From NCBI GenBank assembly GCA_023014485.1, contig JAJOZX010000197.1:62001-126000 (forward strand): a DNA stretch of 64,000 bases. Reading direction: 5' to 3'. Shown piece by piece: positions 56,801 to 62,680 of the stretch. Position numbers and translations under genes: made by a program. Every line of letters starts with the position of its first letter. Positions within the stretch are counted from its first letter, which is position 1. A model generated the notes under the pieces. That model ran no database searches, had not been told where the DNA came from, and worked only from the letters and a program-made list of their open reading frames with translations. Origin of the DNA: Bathynomus jamesi. Taxonomy: Eukaryota; Arthropoda; Malacostraca; Isopoda; Cirolanidae.

Positions 56801-58157
56801 ATCAGGATGAAAAGTGTGATACAATGAGATTGGGTACATGTGCCCAGCAGGTATTCCCATTGACTGTATGTGTGATACCAAACGTGGATAGAGTTCATGA
56901 ACTTTATTTACAAAGGTGATGAGTATAGGTCAGCTCTCTTCAGGAAATCTATAGCTTGGAAACGTGATGAAAAGGCTTAACCGTAAAGTGATTACACCAT
57001 ATTTAGTATTTGTGTCATGCAATTGTTCGCTATCATATTGGAAATGGTATTTTGTCCGCCATCGGTCAAGACAGATTCTAAAATATTTCCTTCAAATTTG
57101 CTACTATTTCTCATAAGGTGGTGATGCTCTTTTAATTAGTATATAAAGTTAGAACTTAAGTAGTACGAGTAAATTATATTATAAAATGTAACATCTAGCC
57201 ATATTCCCCAGTGAAACGGAGATACGTGTCCGAGCTTGAGCTATCTTAGCCAGAGTAAATTAAAAGGGGGTTGGGGGTGGCCGGCCTACCGTTCCGTCGT
57301 GACGTAAGATAGAAGAAAGACAATCGCCTAGCTCCAGGCAGCACGGGGGGGGGGGCCCTAACCGATCGAGCTACGAGATGCTCTAGCTTATAAAATGAAA
57401 GTAATACAAGTTTTGAATAGTAATATTTAGGGATGTTTAACCTCATTCGTAACGACAAAGGTCGTGTGACGGAGGGGACCTACAAATTTACGTGGGATCT
57501 GAATCATCTGAATACAGAGGAGGGACACCCATCCAACTATTAAGCAGACCCAACGTCTCTTAACCTCGCTGATCTTTGCTTCGAGAACGTGGATTAAACT
57601 TTATTTGAAGCAGTTCACTGATGAAATCGTAAAGAGTACGCCAGTCATGAAAATTTGCCTTTTCGAACAGGGACCTTCCTGGGAGATAATGAAGGAGAGA
57701 GGAAGAGGTTAGGCGTTACCAAGAGGACGACGAGTCTCTGGTCTTACGTAAATAGACCAGATATTCTCCATCAGTATATTAATCCGATGTACGAGCCCAA
57801 TCAACGAGTTATTTGGCCTTCCGTTGCTCCGATGAGTCTCGTAAGTTATGATTGGACGAAAATACTTCGTGGAAAAATGTGTACAATGGTGATGAATTAG
57901 TATGAAAGAAACCTTTTTTTGTTAATGTTGAATGAATTGAATTACAGCAAGTGTGGAGCCCTGTTTTACTTCGTTGGGTGATTGATCCCTCACCGCACAT
58001 CACTGCAGCCCAAGTAACGAGAGAGCTGAGACAAAAAGATTCTGAGTTACGGACGAAGGTCTTGCGACTTCGAAGGAACCTTCAAGACTTAGAGCGGGAG
58101 GCTTTTTCTTTGGGTATTATCACCGCTATTACCCCTGATCAGCTTTCTGTGGCATAG
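32804..58157 (+). CDS. MTMR9: Myotubularin-related protein 9 (pseudophosphatase), 11 coding exons
   Basis: Joining 32804-32950, 43262-43424, 43858-44009, 44543-44668, 46142-46291, 54224-54335, 55157-55278, 55682-55788, 55892-56124, 57671-57840 and 57948-58157 gives 1692 nt: 563 residues plus stop (human MTMR9 is 549). All introns are GT-AG and the phases agree. Order: PH-GRAM domain (about 1-110), inactive phosphatase domain (about 120-500), coiled coil (about 514-545). In the P-loop, the active-family H-C-x5-R pattern reads HDVEGVDST (332-340): Asp333 replaces Cys and Ser339 replaces Arg, so it should be catalytically dead, as human MTMR9 is (HGTEGTDST). Known MTMR9 binds MTMR6/7/8 through the coiled coil and raises their activity on PI3P and PI(3,5)P2. 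Introns 1 (10.3 kb) and 5 (7.9 kb) are swollen by transposons. A splice-acceptor-like TTTTCAG at 32789-32795 suggests an upstream non-coding exon. Confidence 0.95.
33920..34630 (-). mobile_element. hAT element nested in a hAT, keeping transposase C-terminus
   Basis: 33928-34622 starts CAGGGTTGGTAAAAAA and ends AACAACCCTG. It is flanked by near-identical octamers TCTACTGA and TCTACCCA. The right subterminal part repeats ATGGTTTAAACCAA several times. The minus strand still encodes the hAT dimerisation motif (see the fragment at 34255-34352). Confidence 0.82.
34255..34352 (-). pseudogene. hAT transposase C-terminal dimerisation fragment
   Basis: The minus strand reads SSHAAVERIFSAFGLIQPKL followed by RNKLGVDKAL. 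The A-V-E-R-x-F-S pattern followed by x-R-N-x-L is the hAT dimerisation region. It is too short for activity and shows the origin of the nested element. Confidence 0.78.
34854..35100 (+). mobile_element. tRNA-derived SINE, two tRNA-like heads
   Basis: Head 1 (34855-34930) has box A-like TGGTGTAGTGGTTAGTG and box B-like GGTTCAAGACC. Head 2 (34998-35055) has TAGCCTAGTGGTTAAGAC and GGTTTGGATTCC. Both are Pol III promoter-like, but stems do not pair as in a working tRNA. The body after head 2 contains ATTCCACATTAAACTGTAGG, also found in the 5S-derived SINEs nearby. A TATC microsatellite precedes it (34836-34855). Confidence 0.72.
35204..35243 (-). ncRNA. Hammerhead-ribozyme-like motif, copy 1
   Basis: Read on the minus strand: GTGTTC, then core CTGAGGA, a T, stem II GTC-ATTA-GAC, GAA, stem III AGC/GCT with no loop, then T and GAGCAC. 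GTGTTC can pair with GAGCAC (stem I, one G-U). The C-U-G-A-N-G-A and G-A-A-A boxes match the hammerhead core. One extra T lies between core and stem II, and stem III is palindromic, as in minimal hammerheads reported in Penelope-like elements. Activity is not shown. Confidence 0.5.
35351..35480. repeat. Perfect foldback, 59-bp arms
   Basis: The arm at 35351-35409 (starting TGATGAATAAAACCACGAAG) is exactly inverted at 35422-35480 around a 12-nt loop. It consists of the outer part of the hammerhead repeat, duplicated head to head and cut inside the ribozyme core. Confidence 0.93.
36631..37557 (-). mobile_element. Tc1/mariner derivative, head-to-head palindrome 1
   Basis: Both ends carry the same CAGGGTGGGCGGAAAGTAGC terminus next to TA. 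The arms, 36631-36937 and 37250-37557, are near-identical inverted copies of one transposon end plus the transposase C-terminus. The 312-bp loop carries more transposase sequence once. The true 5' end of the parent element and the transposase N-terminus are absent. Confidence 0.9.
36742..37250 (-). pseudogene. Tc1/mariner transposase, C-terminal part only
   Basis: From about 37250 the minus strand reads QNRFSVTVWCGMTSDQVVG, then IFMQDGAPPHFALVVREWL (second catalytic Asp), WPARSPDLTPCDFFLWGWV (third Asp, with 36 residues between the two) and a C-terminal tail. The first Asp and the helix-turn-helix domain are missing. The open frame runs on to 37311, but that stretch is only the antisense of the inverted arm. 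The coding end is repeated on the plus strand at 37250-37445. Confidence 0.85.
37859..37997. repeat. Perfect foldback, 68-bp arms
   Basis: 37859-37926 and 37930-37997 are exact inverted copies around a 3-nt centre. They consist of the outer part of the hammerhead repeat with an AAAATGGTGCTC variant, and start with TGATGAATAAAACCACGAAG like the foldback at 35351. Confidence 0.94.
38146..38185 (+). ncRNA. Hammerhead-ribozyme-like motif, copy 2
   Basis: Same 40 nt as copy 1, on the plus strand. GTGTTC (38146-38151) pairs with GAGCAC (38180-38185). The core CTGAGGA is 38152-38158, stem II GTC/GAC is 38160-38162 with 38167-38169, and stem III is AGC/GCT at 38173-38178. The predicted cleavage site follows U at 38179. 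The exact identity of the 40 nt between copies is notable because the flanks differ. Confidence 0.5.
38233..38870. other. MTMR9 intron 1, nothing recognised
   Basis: TA microsatellites at about 38265-38285 and 38696-38712. AT-rich otherwise; no coding signal. Confidence 0.5.
38926..38990 (-). repeat. Partial SINE body (shared with 5S-derived SINEs)
   Basis: The inverse reads AGAACCCACGTAAAATTGTA and GGTCCCCTCCGCCAC, the conserved body of the SINEs at 54858, 55462 and 57425. No head is visible. Confidence 0.6.
39640..40284 (-). pseudogene. CR1-B: RT thumb and C-terminus
   Basis: Frames 40093-40284 (EQEKDLGVIVTGDLKVAKQS, VPLYKSLVRPHLE) and 39640-40017 (SLRSKSYEDRLKDLKLTTLE, RRLRGDLIQVFKIMNG, FKTAVAKNFFTHRIVNGWN). 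Same order as CR1-A, but only moderately similar in sequence. Confidence 0.82.
40288..41037 (-). pseudogene. CR1-B: reverse transcriptase palm
   Basis: Frame 40288-40779 has [38 protein letters not shown] and SKFADDTMLGG (catalytic FADD). Frame 40822-41037 has NYRPISLMSVVGKLLESI. A stop or frame break near 40810 separates them. Confidence 0.86.
40973..41497 (-). pseudogene. CR1-B: EN-RT linker
   Basis: The 174-residue frame (KHKFEISIARDDKENPKRFF, VRSPVKSVLG-type linker, TRKSPGPDSIYPIQLKEL) ends in the first RT block. It overlaps the next RT piece in another frame. Confidence 0.78.
41612..42385 (-). pseudogene. CR1-B: APE endonuclease
   Basis: The 210-residue frame at 41612-42244 has LLVAVIYRPPNQ, ALVMGDFKCANVNYD (GDF, with K for N), LDLVITMDER and SNSDHNMVEFVL (catalytic SDH). 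The upstream part in another frame contains AINESWLSTE and GGGVMLYIKD equivalents. Confidence 0.84.
42386..43261. other. MTMR9 intron 1 end; ATT microsatellite
   Basis: AT-rich intron with TATATTTATTTTGGTA-type low complexity (42740-42840) and about 15 ATT units at 42909-42951. The stretch ends at the exon 2 acceptor. Confidence 0.6.
42909..42951. repeat. ATT microsatellite
   Basis: About 14-15 uninterrupted TAT/ATT units in MTMR9 intron 1. Confidence 0.96.
43262..43424 (+). CDS. MTMR9: MTMR9 coding exon 2
   Basis: Starts LLHSNVDYVEQKQQG directly after acceptor GAGCAG and continues the PH-GRAM domain (LWLKCKDLRVLQIDV). Ends one base into a codon before GTATGT. Confidence 0.94.
43858..44009 (+). 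CDS. MTMR9: MTMR9 coding exon 3
   Basis: Encodes HYPFFYQPMFTILEDGWSAF and EWRISYVNRDYK, matching human LMYPFFYRPMFEVIEDGWHSF. Acceptor TTTTGTCAG, donor GTAGGC. Confidence 0.95.
44060..44340 (+). repeat. Dispersed intronic repeat, copy 1
   Basis: The segment ACCATAACTTTCGAGCTGCT .. GATGAAACTTAATAC .. AAAGATCAAGGTCACAAATA is repeated in internally similar blocks of about 120 bp, and again in the next intron (44690-45060). No coding content. Confidence 0.7.
44543..44668 (+). CDS. MTMR9: MTMR9 coding exon 4
   Basis: Encodes ICPSYPSGVVVPKGIDD and FRQAGRFPVLAYRHEGR, the start of the phosphatase-like core. Acceptor ACTTTCAG, donor GTGAGT, phase 0. Confidence 0.95.
44690..45060 (+). repeat. Dispersed intronic repeat, copy 2
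   Basis: Same repeat as 44060-44340. GCTCTAACTTTTGAACCACT, GAAACTTCACACACGTATGG and AAAGGTCAAGGTCACAA recur in this intron; at least three blocks are visible. Confidence 0.7.
45250..45985 (-). mobile_element. Tc1-like transposon fragment in MTMR9 intron 4
   Basis: A minus-strand transposase N-terminus (45256-45665) is followed outwards by a Tc1-like end (inverse: CACTGAGCGGCAGAAAAATC near 45952-45980). The opposite end and the catalytic domain are missing, so it is a deleted copy. Confidence 0.72.
45256..45664 (-). pseudogene. Tc1-like transposase N-terminal DNA-binding domain
   Basis: The first helix-turn-helix starts MDLSAVNVARVVALIENCRS at 45664 but meets stops near 45600. The second continues at 45256-45558: DDRFIVLSVLRDRRLTATNV, SVSERTIRRRLMESGLRARR. 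No DDE domain follows; coding ends at the deletion point near 45270. Confidence 0.75.
46142..46291 (+). CDS. MTMR9: MTMR9 coding exon 5
   Basis: Encodes AALLRSGQPVVTQNNKRCKE and GYMIDTRTQNLAQSAK, matching human VIMRSGQPLTGTNGRRCKE and GYIIDTRSLNVAQQAR. Donor GTAAGA. Confidence 0.94.
46292..48694. other. MTMR9 intron 5, left part
   Basis: No gene. A short polyT run lies at 47579-47591. The only curiosity is CTTGCCCAGTCAGCCAAAGT near 47014, which resembles the end of exon 5 but lacks flanking exon sequence. Confidence 0.5.
48764..49970 (+). pseudogene. LINE-B copy 2: reverse transcriptase
   Basis: In order: IWKQGKIITLLKPNKNPTEL and YRPITLLCTLSKVTE (48764-48952), PTQHGFRPHHSTTT and TLLATINISKAFDAIPRFPL (48922-49200), GVPQGSVLSPTLFNLCMHD and SYADDITLTS (49232-49660, intact YADD), and MDYASPCWAPIISN (49764-49970). 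Four frames, so it is a dead copy. Confidence 0.85.
50869..51378 (-). CDS. CXC-domain (tesmin/TSO1-like) C-terminal ORF of the long-TIR transposon
   Basis: 169 residues. The C-terminal half holds LIRCGCESQSACRGSRCGC followed by MGRGIPCTMFCACG and a last Cys pair: a CXC-type cysteine-rich module, which in tesmin/TSO1 proteins binds DNA through zinc. The middle (HYTVANWLDAL, DPVHYGWERDE) is the linker seen in invertebrate proteins that join XPG-like and CXC parts. It overlaps the upstream ORF by 22 bp in another frame, so the two are probably halves of one protein split by a frameshift near an A7 run (51352-51358). The Met chosen is only the first one in frame. Confidence 0.72.
   Translation of the reverse strand: MLYAMGIKKSSSLTECCQRVCAQKTGKSGNAAPKLCSLPPTTEAFHQNVLRAHYTVANWLDALKCDPPPLDPVHYGWERDETNRVLIPKAVGEGVCLAPDEVLKLIRCGCESQSACRGSRCGCMGRGIPCTMFCACGSSLDCNNPLTQNANEEQTDDPDTAMSFDICPQ
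51357..52949 (-). CDS. XPG/FEN-like nuclease-domain protein of the long-TIR transposon
   Basis: 530 residues, N-terminally incomplete by comparison with relatives (the ORF begins 39 bp from the right TIR). Residues about 30-200: a region with YSINARVSLAADLLDMSEH and YNIQTGQLASPDANADRA, of unknown fold. About 255-500: an XPG/PIN-like nuclease order, VVIMDVSAVLWTVDWP (first Asp strand), VVLAFDRYYNFSPKS (Asp), SHEEADVIITQHVI (acidic pair), SIICDDTVVFAML (Asp), then LHALSGCDTVAAIHGIGKAT, a FEN-like Gly-Cys-Asp turn plus helix-hairpin-helix. Such a domain would act on structured DNA. Whether it is the catalytic transposase or an accessory is unknown. Confidence 0.75.
   Translation of the reverse strand: MNSNMSNYSSYFFLVVEIIADGAAHLESTWLRRGKGPSGVIGNTQNPRVMATWVYSINARVSLAADLLDMSEHLETFHLYHKEEAGGRIKHDREDRQSFHDSLSKCMDPMDPESHPGGNSYNIQTGQLASPDANADRAVSIGKTQLAQYESSWPQGFYGTISKHVITSASKTTHIKVGAHLLMDKQAIYARVIRLLMSERELDLAHVFSTELAAYPPALFQPDGLMRTAAKSALKQNLGVETSSRTWGRPTVVIMDVSAVLWTVDWPASGTVATFIQTFKVWLPKHLSHASVVLAFDRYYNFSPKSSTRAMRSKSSRVHKLDLNTPLPTRDAVLTCTANKEQLNRLLCEQILADSDYFATVTQDHELVLAGWQTIPTSIVRGRSRAALELSSSHEEADVIITQHVIAQAEKNSDARISIICDDTVVFAMLIHFYEFKKLGCPMIMESPVRGRKSVDIRATVTQHKDIIPHILKLHALSGCDTVAAIHGIGKATAIATAKKDRKLDKLGSLDACFDQIERGNSVHCCMLWG
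53377..53816 (+). pseudogene. LINE-B copy 2: C-terminal domain and CAA tail
   Basis: Continues the LINE after the transposon. ISLSRVNLARFRCGHH-type sequence near 53500-53545, then the finger in other frames, and the end RAASLLAQGGLIG just before about ten CAA units. Frameshifts are present. Confidence 0.75.
53817..54223. other. MTMR9 intron 5, right end
   Basis: No feature recognised beyond the exon 6 acceptor. Confidence 0.5.
54224..54335 (+). CDS. MTMR9: MTMR9 coding exon 6
   Basis: Encodes LRGGGYEGELHYPNWRRVHK, matching human AKGGGFEPEAHYPQWRRIHK. It follows a 7.9-kb intron. It ends in the first base of an Ala codon completed by exon 7. Confidence 0.92.
54858..55060 (+). mobile_element. 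5S rRNA-derived SINE, copy 1 (MTMR9 intron 6)
   Basis: GAGGTTAAGCGACGAGGGGT and TTAGTAGTTGGATGGGTGAC match the 5S rRNA internal promoter region (box A, intermediate element and box C: AAGTTAAGCAACG .. TTAGTACTTGGATGGGTGACC in typical animal 5S). The 5S 3' part is not conserved. The body that follows, GGAATTCCACGGAAAACTGT then AGATCCCCCATATCATGTGA, recurs in the other copies. Confidence 0.75.
55157..55278 (+). CDS. MTMR9: MTMR9 coding exon 7
   Basis: Encodes VNDVNSGTDKWLSKLESCGW and CACLVAQCLDQ, matching human NMDRWLSKLEASNW and TACLAAQCIDR. Donor GTAAGT. Confidence 0.94.
55462..55628 (+). mobile_element. 5S rRNA-derived SINE, copy 2 (MTMR9 intron 7)
   Basis: CGAGGTTAAACGACGTTGGG and GTGATTGGATGGGGGACC are 5S-like. 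The body is TCGCGTAAAGCTGTAGGTTA and CCGCCACATGACCTTCGTC. More diverged than copy 1; 5'-truncated relative to it. Confidence 0.72.
55682..55788 (+). CDS. MTMR9: MTMR9 coding exon 8 (degenerate P-loop)
   Basis: Encodes EGASVLVHDVEGVDSTLQ and LAQIILNPDCRTVRG. This exon holds the position of the HCxxGxDR phosphatase signature, here lacking both Cys and Arg. Donor GTAAAT; the next intron is only 103 bp. Confidence 0.95.
55892..56124 (+). CDS. MTMR9: MTMR9 coding exon 9
   Basis: Encodes FEALIEREWLQGGHPF, TFLLFLDCVHQIF and FEFSESFLVFLFEHSYSSQ, matching the human core closely. Donor GTAAGT. Confidence 0.95.
56157..56653. mobile_element. TIR element in MTMR9 intron 9, arms about 140 bp
   Basis: Starts AATCTCTAGGAGCGCTCCAT and ends with the inverse. 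The arms 56157-56300 and 56510-56653 agree over AACATACACTCATAAAACAT, AAAGCTCACATTTTTCTGAG and ACTTTTTATTTGCTA-type sequence. The interior contains GGGGGCTCCGCCCCCGTACC (56340). No ORF; superfamily unknown. Confidence 0.85.
57425..57600 (-). mobile_element. 5S rRNA-derived SINE, copy 3 (MTMR9 intron 9, inverted)
   Basis: The inverse reads GTTCTCGAAGCAAAGATCAG, CGAGGTTAAGAGACGTTGGG, TAATAGTTGGATGGGTG, then the body CAGATCCCACGTAAATTTGT and AGGTCCCCTCCGTCACACGA. This copy keeps the most 5S-like head, including GTTCTCG. Confidence 0.76.
57671..57840 (+). CDS. MTMR9: MTMR9 coding exon 10
   Basis: Encodes GTFLGDNEGERKRLG, SLWSYVNRPD and VIWPSVAPMSL, matching human GTFLGNNESERCKLK and VIWPSVAPQSL. 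Donor GTAAGT. Confidence 0.95.
57948..58157 (+). CDS. MTMR9: MTMR9 coding exon 11 (coiled coil and stop)
   Basis: Encodes QVWSPVLLRWV, then the heptad-rich VTRELRQKDSELRTKVLRL (coiled coil used for MTMR dimerisation), a short tail and TAG. It follows a 107-bp intron. Confidence 0.93.
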   Translation, partial: QVWSPVLLRWVIDPSPHITAAQVTRELRQKDSELRTKVLRLRRNLQDLEREAFSLGIITAITPDQLSVA

Positions 58158-60456
58158 AATGGCTTTGTGGGTATATCTGAAGAAGAATATAAAATACTTA
58201 ATCGTTCTTAAATATTATTATTATTAGCATTACTGCGCAAAGGTACAACAGGGAAAACTTATTTGTAAGTAACGCTAGGACTAAATTTTGGTATAATGCC
58301 CTAAAAAGTTGGATTCGAGTGTACAATTCTGTTAAAAGAGAGACCACTCGAAATATATAGCGTAAGTTGATGGCTCCATGAACCCACGTTCATAAAAATA
58401 AAGTGAATACCAACACTGTCCATTTCGCACTGACCCAGTGATCTCTTTAAAAAAATGTGCTCGTAGTATTTGAATTTCTACGAATACTGTGATTGTGTTG
58501 ACAAACACTGCTTAAATTACAAAAATATCCATTGTTTTGGTTTAGTTTGCCTTGGGTTTCTTTATTTAACATTAAAAAGACCATTACAATATTTTACTGG
58601 TAATAAAGTTTCTATGTTAAAGAACATGTCTCTTTCTTTATAAGGTATTGGACAGCGTTAAAAAATAATAGTTACTTAAACGTAGTGTGTGCTGAATTGA
58701 AATAACGCGATATTTCAGTATAACAGAATTAGTATAATTTTCTGCATTTATGTAGTTAGCTCGCAATAGTGTTACATTTTATAAATGACGATTTCTATAA
58801 TTAGACTGGTTTTTCTCGCAAGATTTTACATTAGAATCTAACTTTATGGGTTATTATACCAAAATTTAGACTGAAGTAACTTTACTTGTTGGTTGACTAT
58901 TTTTTACTTTGGCATCATTCACGAGTTTACTCAAAAATATTTCGGTTTATTTCGTTTCAACACGTACATTTGTAAAAGAAGACCAATTCCCAAAAAGGTT
59001 TTTTCCATTTTAAATGAAGTTTTAGACATTTGGATTTAAAATTACAGGCACGTCATGACGTGTTCTACGTTTGTAATTGTCACAGTTTGAGGACATTCCA
59101 TTACAACAAAGTAAATTTAAAATTTGTACTACTATTATTTGGTGAAGCAAATGAAGCTAATTTATTTGGATTTACGTCGGCTGCAGAAGAATGTTTGGTT
59201 AAGGAGTGTGAAATTAAAAATTTGAGTTATGTTGCTTACGTGCTTTGCTAGAATTACTGAAAAAACAGGGTTTCCCAATGTTTTGCGGTCACAGACCCTT
59301 TTCTAACCCTGGTAAATTCCTTCTCCATATTTCTTTCTATGCAATTTTTGTTTCAATTTATTTACATTCAGAATAGAAACCAACTCTGAAAAGTAGTCAA
59401 TTTACTTTAACTTTGATTGAAGTTAGCTTCACTCGCTTTGCCAAACACGTCTTTACCTCAACACGTTATTTGTCAAAGATTGGAAATGTAAAGCAAATTT
59501 GATCATTGTCTACATAACGTGTGGGCTCGTGAATCTGCCTATTTCTTTATGTTAATACGAGAATCTTACTTTTAAAGTTGATTAACCTTATCTAGTCACA
59601 TCTCTAAAAAGATACTGATACCATATATCCAGTGTATGTAAATTATTTAGTTTTTGGTCAGAATATCATTCCAGTGTTCCATTTGCAATGCAAGCATGAG
59701 AAAGTGTTTCAATCGAGTTATTATAATAACATACATGTTTACAGTGTACTTCAGTTCAATGTATTTCTAATTATTATTATATTTTGGTGTCAGTCCCATT
59801 TTCACAGTATTAGTGTACGAAAGTACAAGACGGTTTCAGTTTGGCTGATCACTCCAAGTAATATTCAGTTTGTTTTTTAGGATATGTATGTAAAATGTAT
59901 TTTTTAAGTACCCACTACTGTTACTTACCTTGTTTTTAATTATTGCTTTGCGTGGCTGTATTTATTGTTTTTAAATAAAAGGTAAAGAAATAACTCGTTT
60001 CTCTCTTTCATGGCACTTTGTTGTCGTGGTGATGGTGATGGTGGTGGTTTGGTTTCATAAGATTGAGTTTATGAATCTGGTCAACAAGGGTTTTGTATCT
60101 GAAATAAGAATGAGAGTTTTAGCTGATTTCAGCTTTTTATCATATCCAAATTTTTAGCTATGATGTCATTGATATTATTCCCTCAAGTTATTTCTACAGT
60201 GGGACAGTGTTATCAGGACAGATGGGAGGCAACTGTTGGTTTCTTCAGAGATAAAGTGAAATGGGATACAAAAGGAAATGAAGCAGCATACCATTTTTTT
60301 CAAAGAAAATGAGTTATTTTAGTAATATATTTAGTTGCAATATGGTTGTATAATTCATGTCTAATTGTAATTTGATTTGCCTTTGAAAATAAAGAATCAG
60401 TGAGAAATTTCTGATTATCCTTTCGCCATCGTTGCACGGAAACTCTTAATAATTTG

Positions 60457-60500
<44 letters not shown>
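58158..60500. other. MTMR9 3' flank, no further gene
   Basis: AATAAA-type sites occur near 58399 (AAAATAAAGTGAA), 59976 and 60388, any of which may end MTMR9 transcripts. Short frames (for example 59030-59251) show no domain. AACAGGGTTTCCCAATG near 59270 resembles a hAT end without a partner. A TA microsatellite fills 60460-60500. Confidence 0.5.
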
Positions 60501-60502
<2 letters not shown>

Positions 60503-61464
60503 CAGACCGGACAAAAAATTAGTCACCCCTAATAGCACCGATAGTAGGAAGTTCAATGTCACACAGAGGGCGCTGATGTAGCATTGGTAAGTGACAAGTA
60601 GCGGTGACGTAGCACACAGGATCAGATCTGTTTCGTGAGGTGGTGAAGAACAAAGTGTGTGTTGGATATAGTCTGCAAAATGGGTCGTGAGGCAGACGTT
60701 ACTCAGTGGCAAAAAGGAGCCATCGTGTTTGGCAGAGCCCACGGACACAACATGTCTGAAGTAGCCCAATTTGTTGGTGTGTCAACGTGTACTGTCCAGC
60801 GAGTTTACAAAGAGTGTAGTAGTTCGCAATCAACTGACAATCGACGGCGTAACTGTGGCCGGAAAACAATTCTCGACAATAGGGGCCGCCGCCATGTTTC
60901 TCGTCTAGTAACTGCAAATCGTTTTCAAACCAGAGAACAATTGCTCCAAGAAACCAATGAGGTTCTCCAGCGACCAATTTCCGAACGGACATTGCGAAGA
61001 GAACTGCATGCGATGGACATCTGGAGCAGGGTACCACGGAAGAGGCCGCTGTTAACAGCAAGTCACAAATTGGCACGTTATAAATGGGCTCAGAGGCACA
61101 AAAACTGGACTGCGGCAGATTGGAAACGTGTAATTTGGTCCGATGAGTTCCGTTTTTGTTTGTTCTCCAATGATGGGAGGCGACGAGTACATCGCAGGTC
61201 CAATGAAGCCTTTAATCCTGAATGCGTCGAAGGTGTTGTTCAGGCTGGAAACAGAAAGTGAAGCGCAGGAATAGACACCCACGGACTCTGGCGGAACTTC
61301 GGGACCGGCTGATGAACGAGTGGCAGCAAATCGATGTTCAGTACATGCACAACCTCGTAGAGTCTCTGCCTCGCCGGATTCGTGGGGTTATCAAGGCCAG
61401 AGGCGCCGTCACACGTTATTAGGTACATTCTGAGAGGGGTGACTAATTTTTTGTCCGGTGTGTT
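60501..61464 (+). mobile_element. Tc1-like transposon with internal deletion
   Basis: Ends AGCAGACCGGACAAAAAATT and, inverted, AACACACCGGACAAAAAATT, next to TA on both sides. The ORF keeps the DNA-binding region and the first catalytic Asp, then jumps to the C-terminus, so the middle of the DDE domain is deleted near 61255. It sits inside a TA run bordering a hammerhead-repeat fragment. Confidence 0.9.
60680..61420 (+). pseudogene. Tc1-like transposase, catalytic centre deleted
   Basis: Starts MGREADVTQWQKGAIVFGRA at 60680 (ATG). Paired helix-turn-helix (VAQFVGVSTCTVQRVYKE; RPISERTLRRELHAMDI), then NWTAADWKRVIWSDEFRF (first Asp) and GRRRVHRRSNEAFNP. At about 61255 the frame switches to the C-terminal RNRHPRTLAELRDRLMNEWQ and VESLPRRIRGVIKARG. 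The segment with the second and third acidic residues is absent, so it cannot be active. Confidence 0.88.
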
Positions 61465-61500
61465 TATTATTTCACGAAAGTAACACGTGAGAAATATTTA

Positions 61501-61645
61501 TGATGAATAAAACCACGAAGGAAAGGAAACACAGAATGGTGCTCAAGCGCTTTCGTCTAATGACATCCTCAGGAACACTGAGGATGTCATTAGACGAAAG
61601 CGCTTGAGCACCATTCTTTCCTTTCCTTCGAGGTTTTATTCATCA
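61501..61645. repeat. Hammerhead-repeat foldback, arms about 70 bp
   Basis: 61501-61571 and 61579-61645 are inverted copies with a few mismatches around GGAACAC. They start TGATGAATAAAACCACGAAG like the foldbacks in MTMR9 intron 1, over 23 kb away. Confidence 0.9.
61539..61578 (-). ncRNA. Hammerhead-ribozyme-like motif, copy 3
   Basis: The minus strand carries exactly the same 40 nt as copies 1 and 2, with stem I (GTGTTC/GAGCAC), core CTGAGGA, stem II GTC/GAC and stem III AGC/GCT. Here the other foldback arm could compete with ribozyme folding. Confidence 0.48.
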
Positions 61646-62504
61646 TATATCAGGGTTGGGTCAATTAAGTTCATTAACTTAATCGGCGAAGTTAAATTAA
61701 TTTAACTAGTTAAATTTTAAAAAAGTTTAACAATTGAAATATATCAATTAATTAATTAACTTCAATTAATTATCCTATAAAAATGCTGTTTTTATCTTTG
61801 CGTGAAATGTAATAGGTTAAGAGATGAACGGTTTGAGAACATCATCTGTAAAGTTAAGAAGCATGTTTAATTTGTAAGTGAAGTATATATTTTGTCTCTC
61901 TAATTTGACTATTGTTGGTAAGAAATCTGGATTATGTTCAGTGTCAATAGTGTACAATGTAAAATATAGTGTTTGGAAAACAAATTATTAAATTAATTTT
62001 GCCTTCATTTTTACAATGGAAAGCTATTATATGCCTAAAAGTTGAAAGTTGAGTCGAGACCATAAACAAGTTTAATTTATTTATAAGAAACAAAAATTAT
62101 CCTCATGTCTTGCCTGTAATATGCAAAAAAATACATATAATTTATCAGACATTGACAACCACACATACTGTACAAGGTGATCCCACATAATTACAGGTTT
62201 ATCATTACCTTGATTAGTTATATACAGGGTGTACATAAAGTCAGGATCTATTTTTGTGAAGCACTTGGAAATTATATGGAATTCAATCATAAAATGATAA
62301 AGTGGTAACATTTATTAAATAATTAAGAGTAGGATTCGACGTGACGCCCATCAGTATCCCTGCAAGCTCAAATCGTTCCGCAGCATTTCTAAACACATTC
62401 TGGAGCATTTGCGGGGTTATGTTATCTGCAGCAGTTCGTATACGTGTACGTAAGTTTTCAAGACTCGTAATCTTCGTCTGATAGACGTGCGATTTGATAA
62501 AGCC

Positions 62505-62661
62505 TCAGGCAAAGAAATCTAAAGGGGTTAAATCTGGTGATCTCGCTGGCCAAGGTCTGTTGCTTCCGCGTCCGATCCAGCGATTTGGAAAACGTCCATT
62601 TAAATAATCCTGAACAATTTTGGCATAGTGACAAGGAGCACCATCATGTTGATAGACGACG
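62505..62661 (-). pseudogene. Transposase C-terminal fragment, left arm
   Basis: The minus-strand frame reads HDGAPCHYAKIVQDYLNGRF, PNRWIGRGSNRPWPARSPDL and TPLDFFA: from the second to the third catalytic Asp of a Tc1/mariner transposase. The N-terminal half is missing. The frame breaks in the arm near 62505. Confidence 0.82.
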
Positions 62662-62680
62662 GGGATAGGATTGTTAGTAC

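Noticed and set aside
59030..59251. Small gene downstream of MTMR9
   Set aside because: A 73-residue frame without a recognisable domain, splice context or codon bias.
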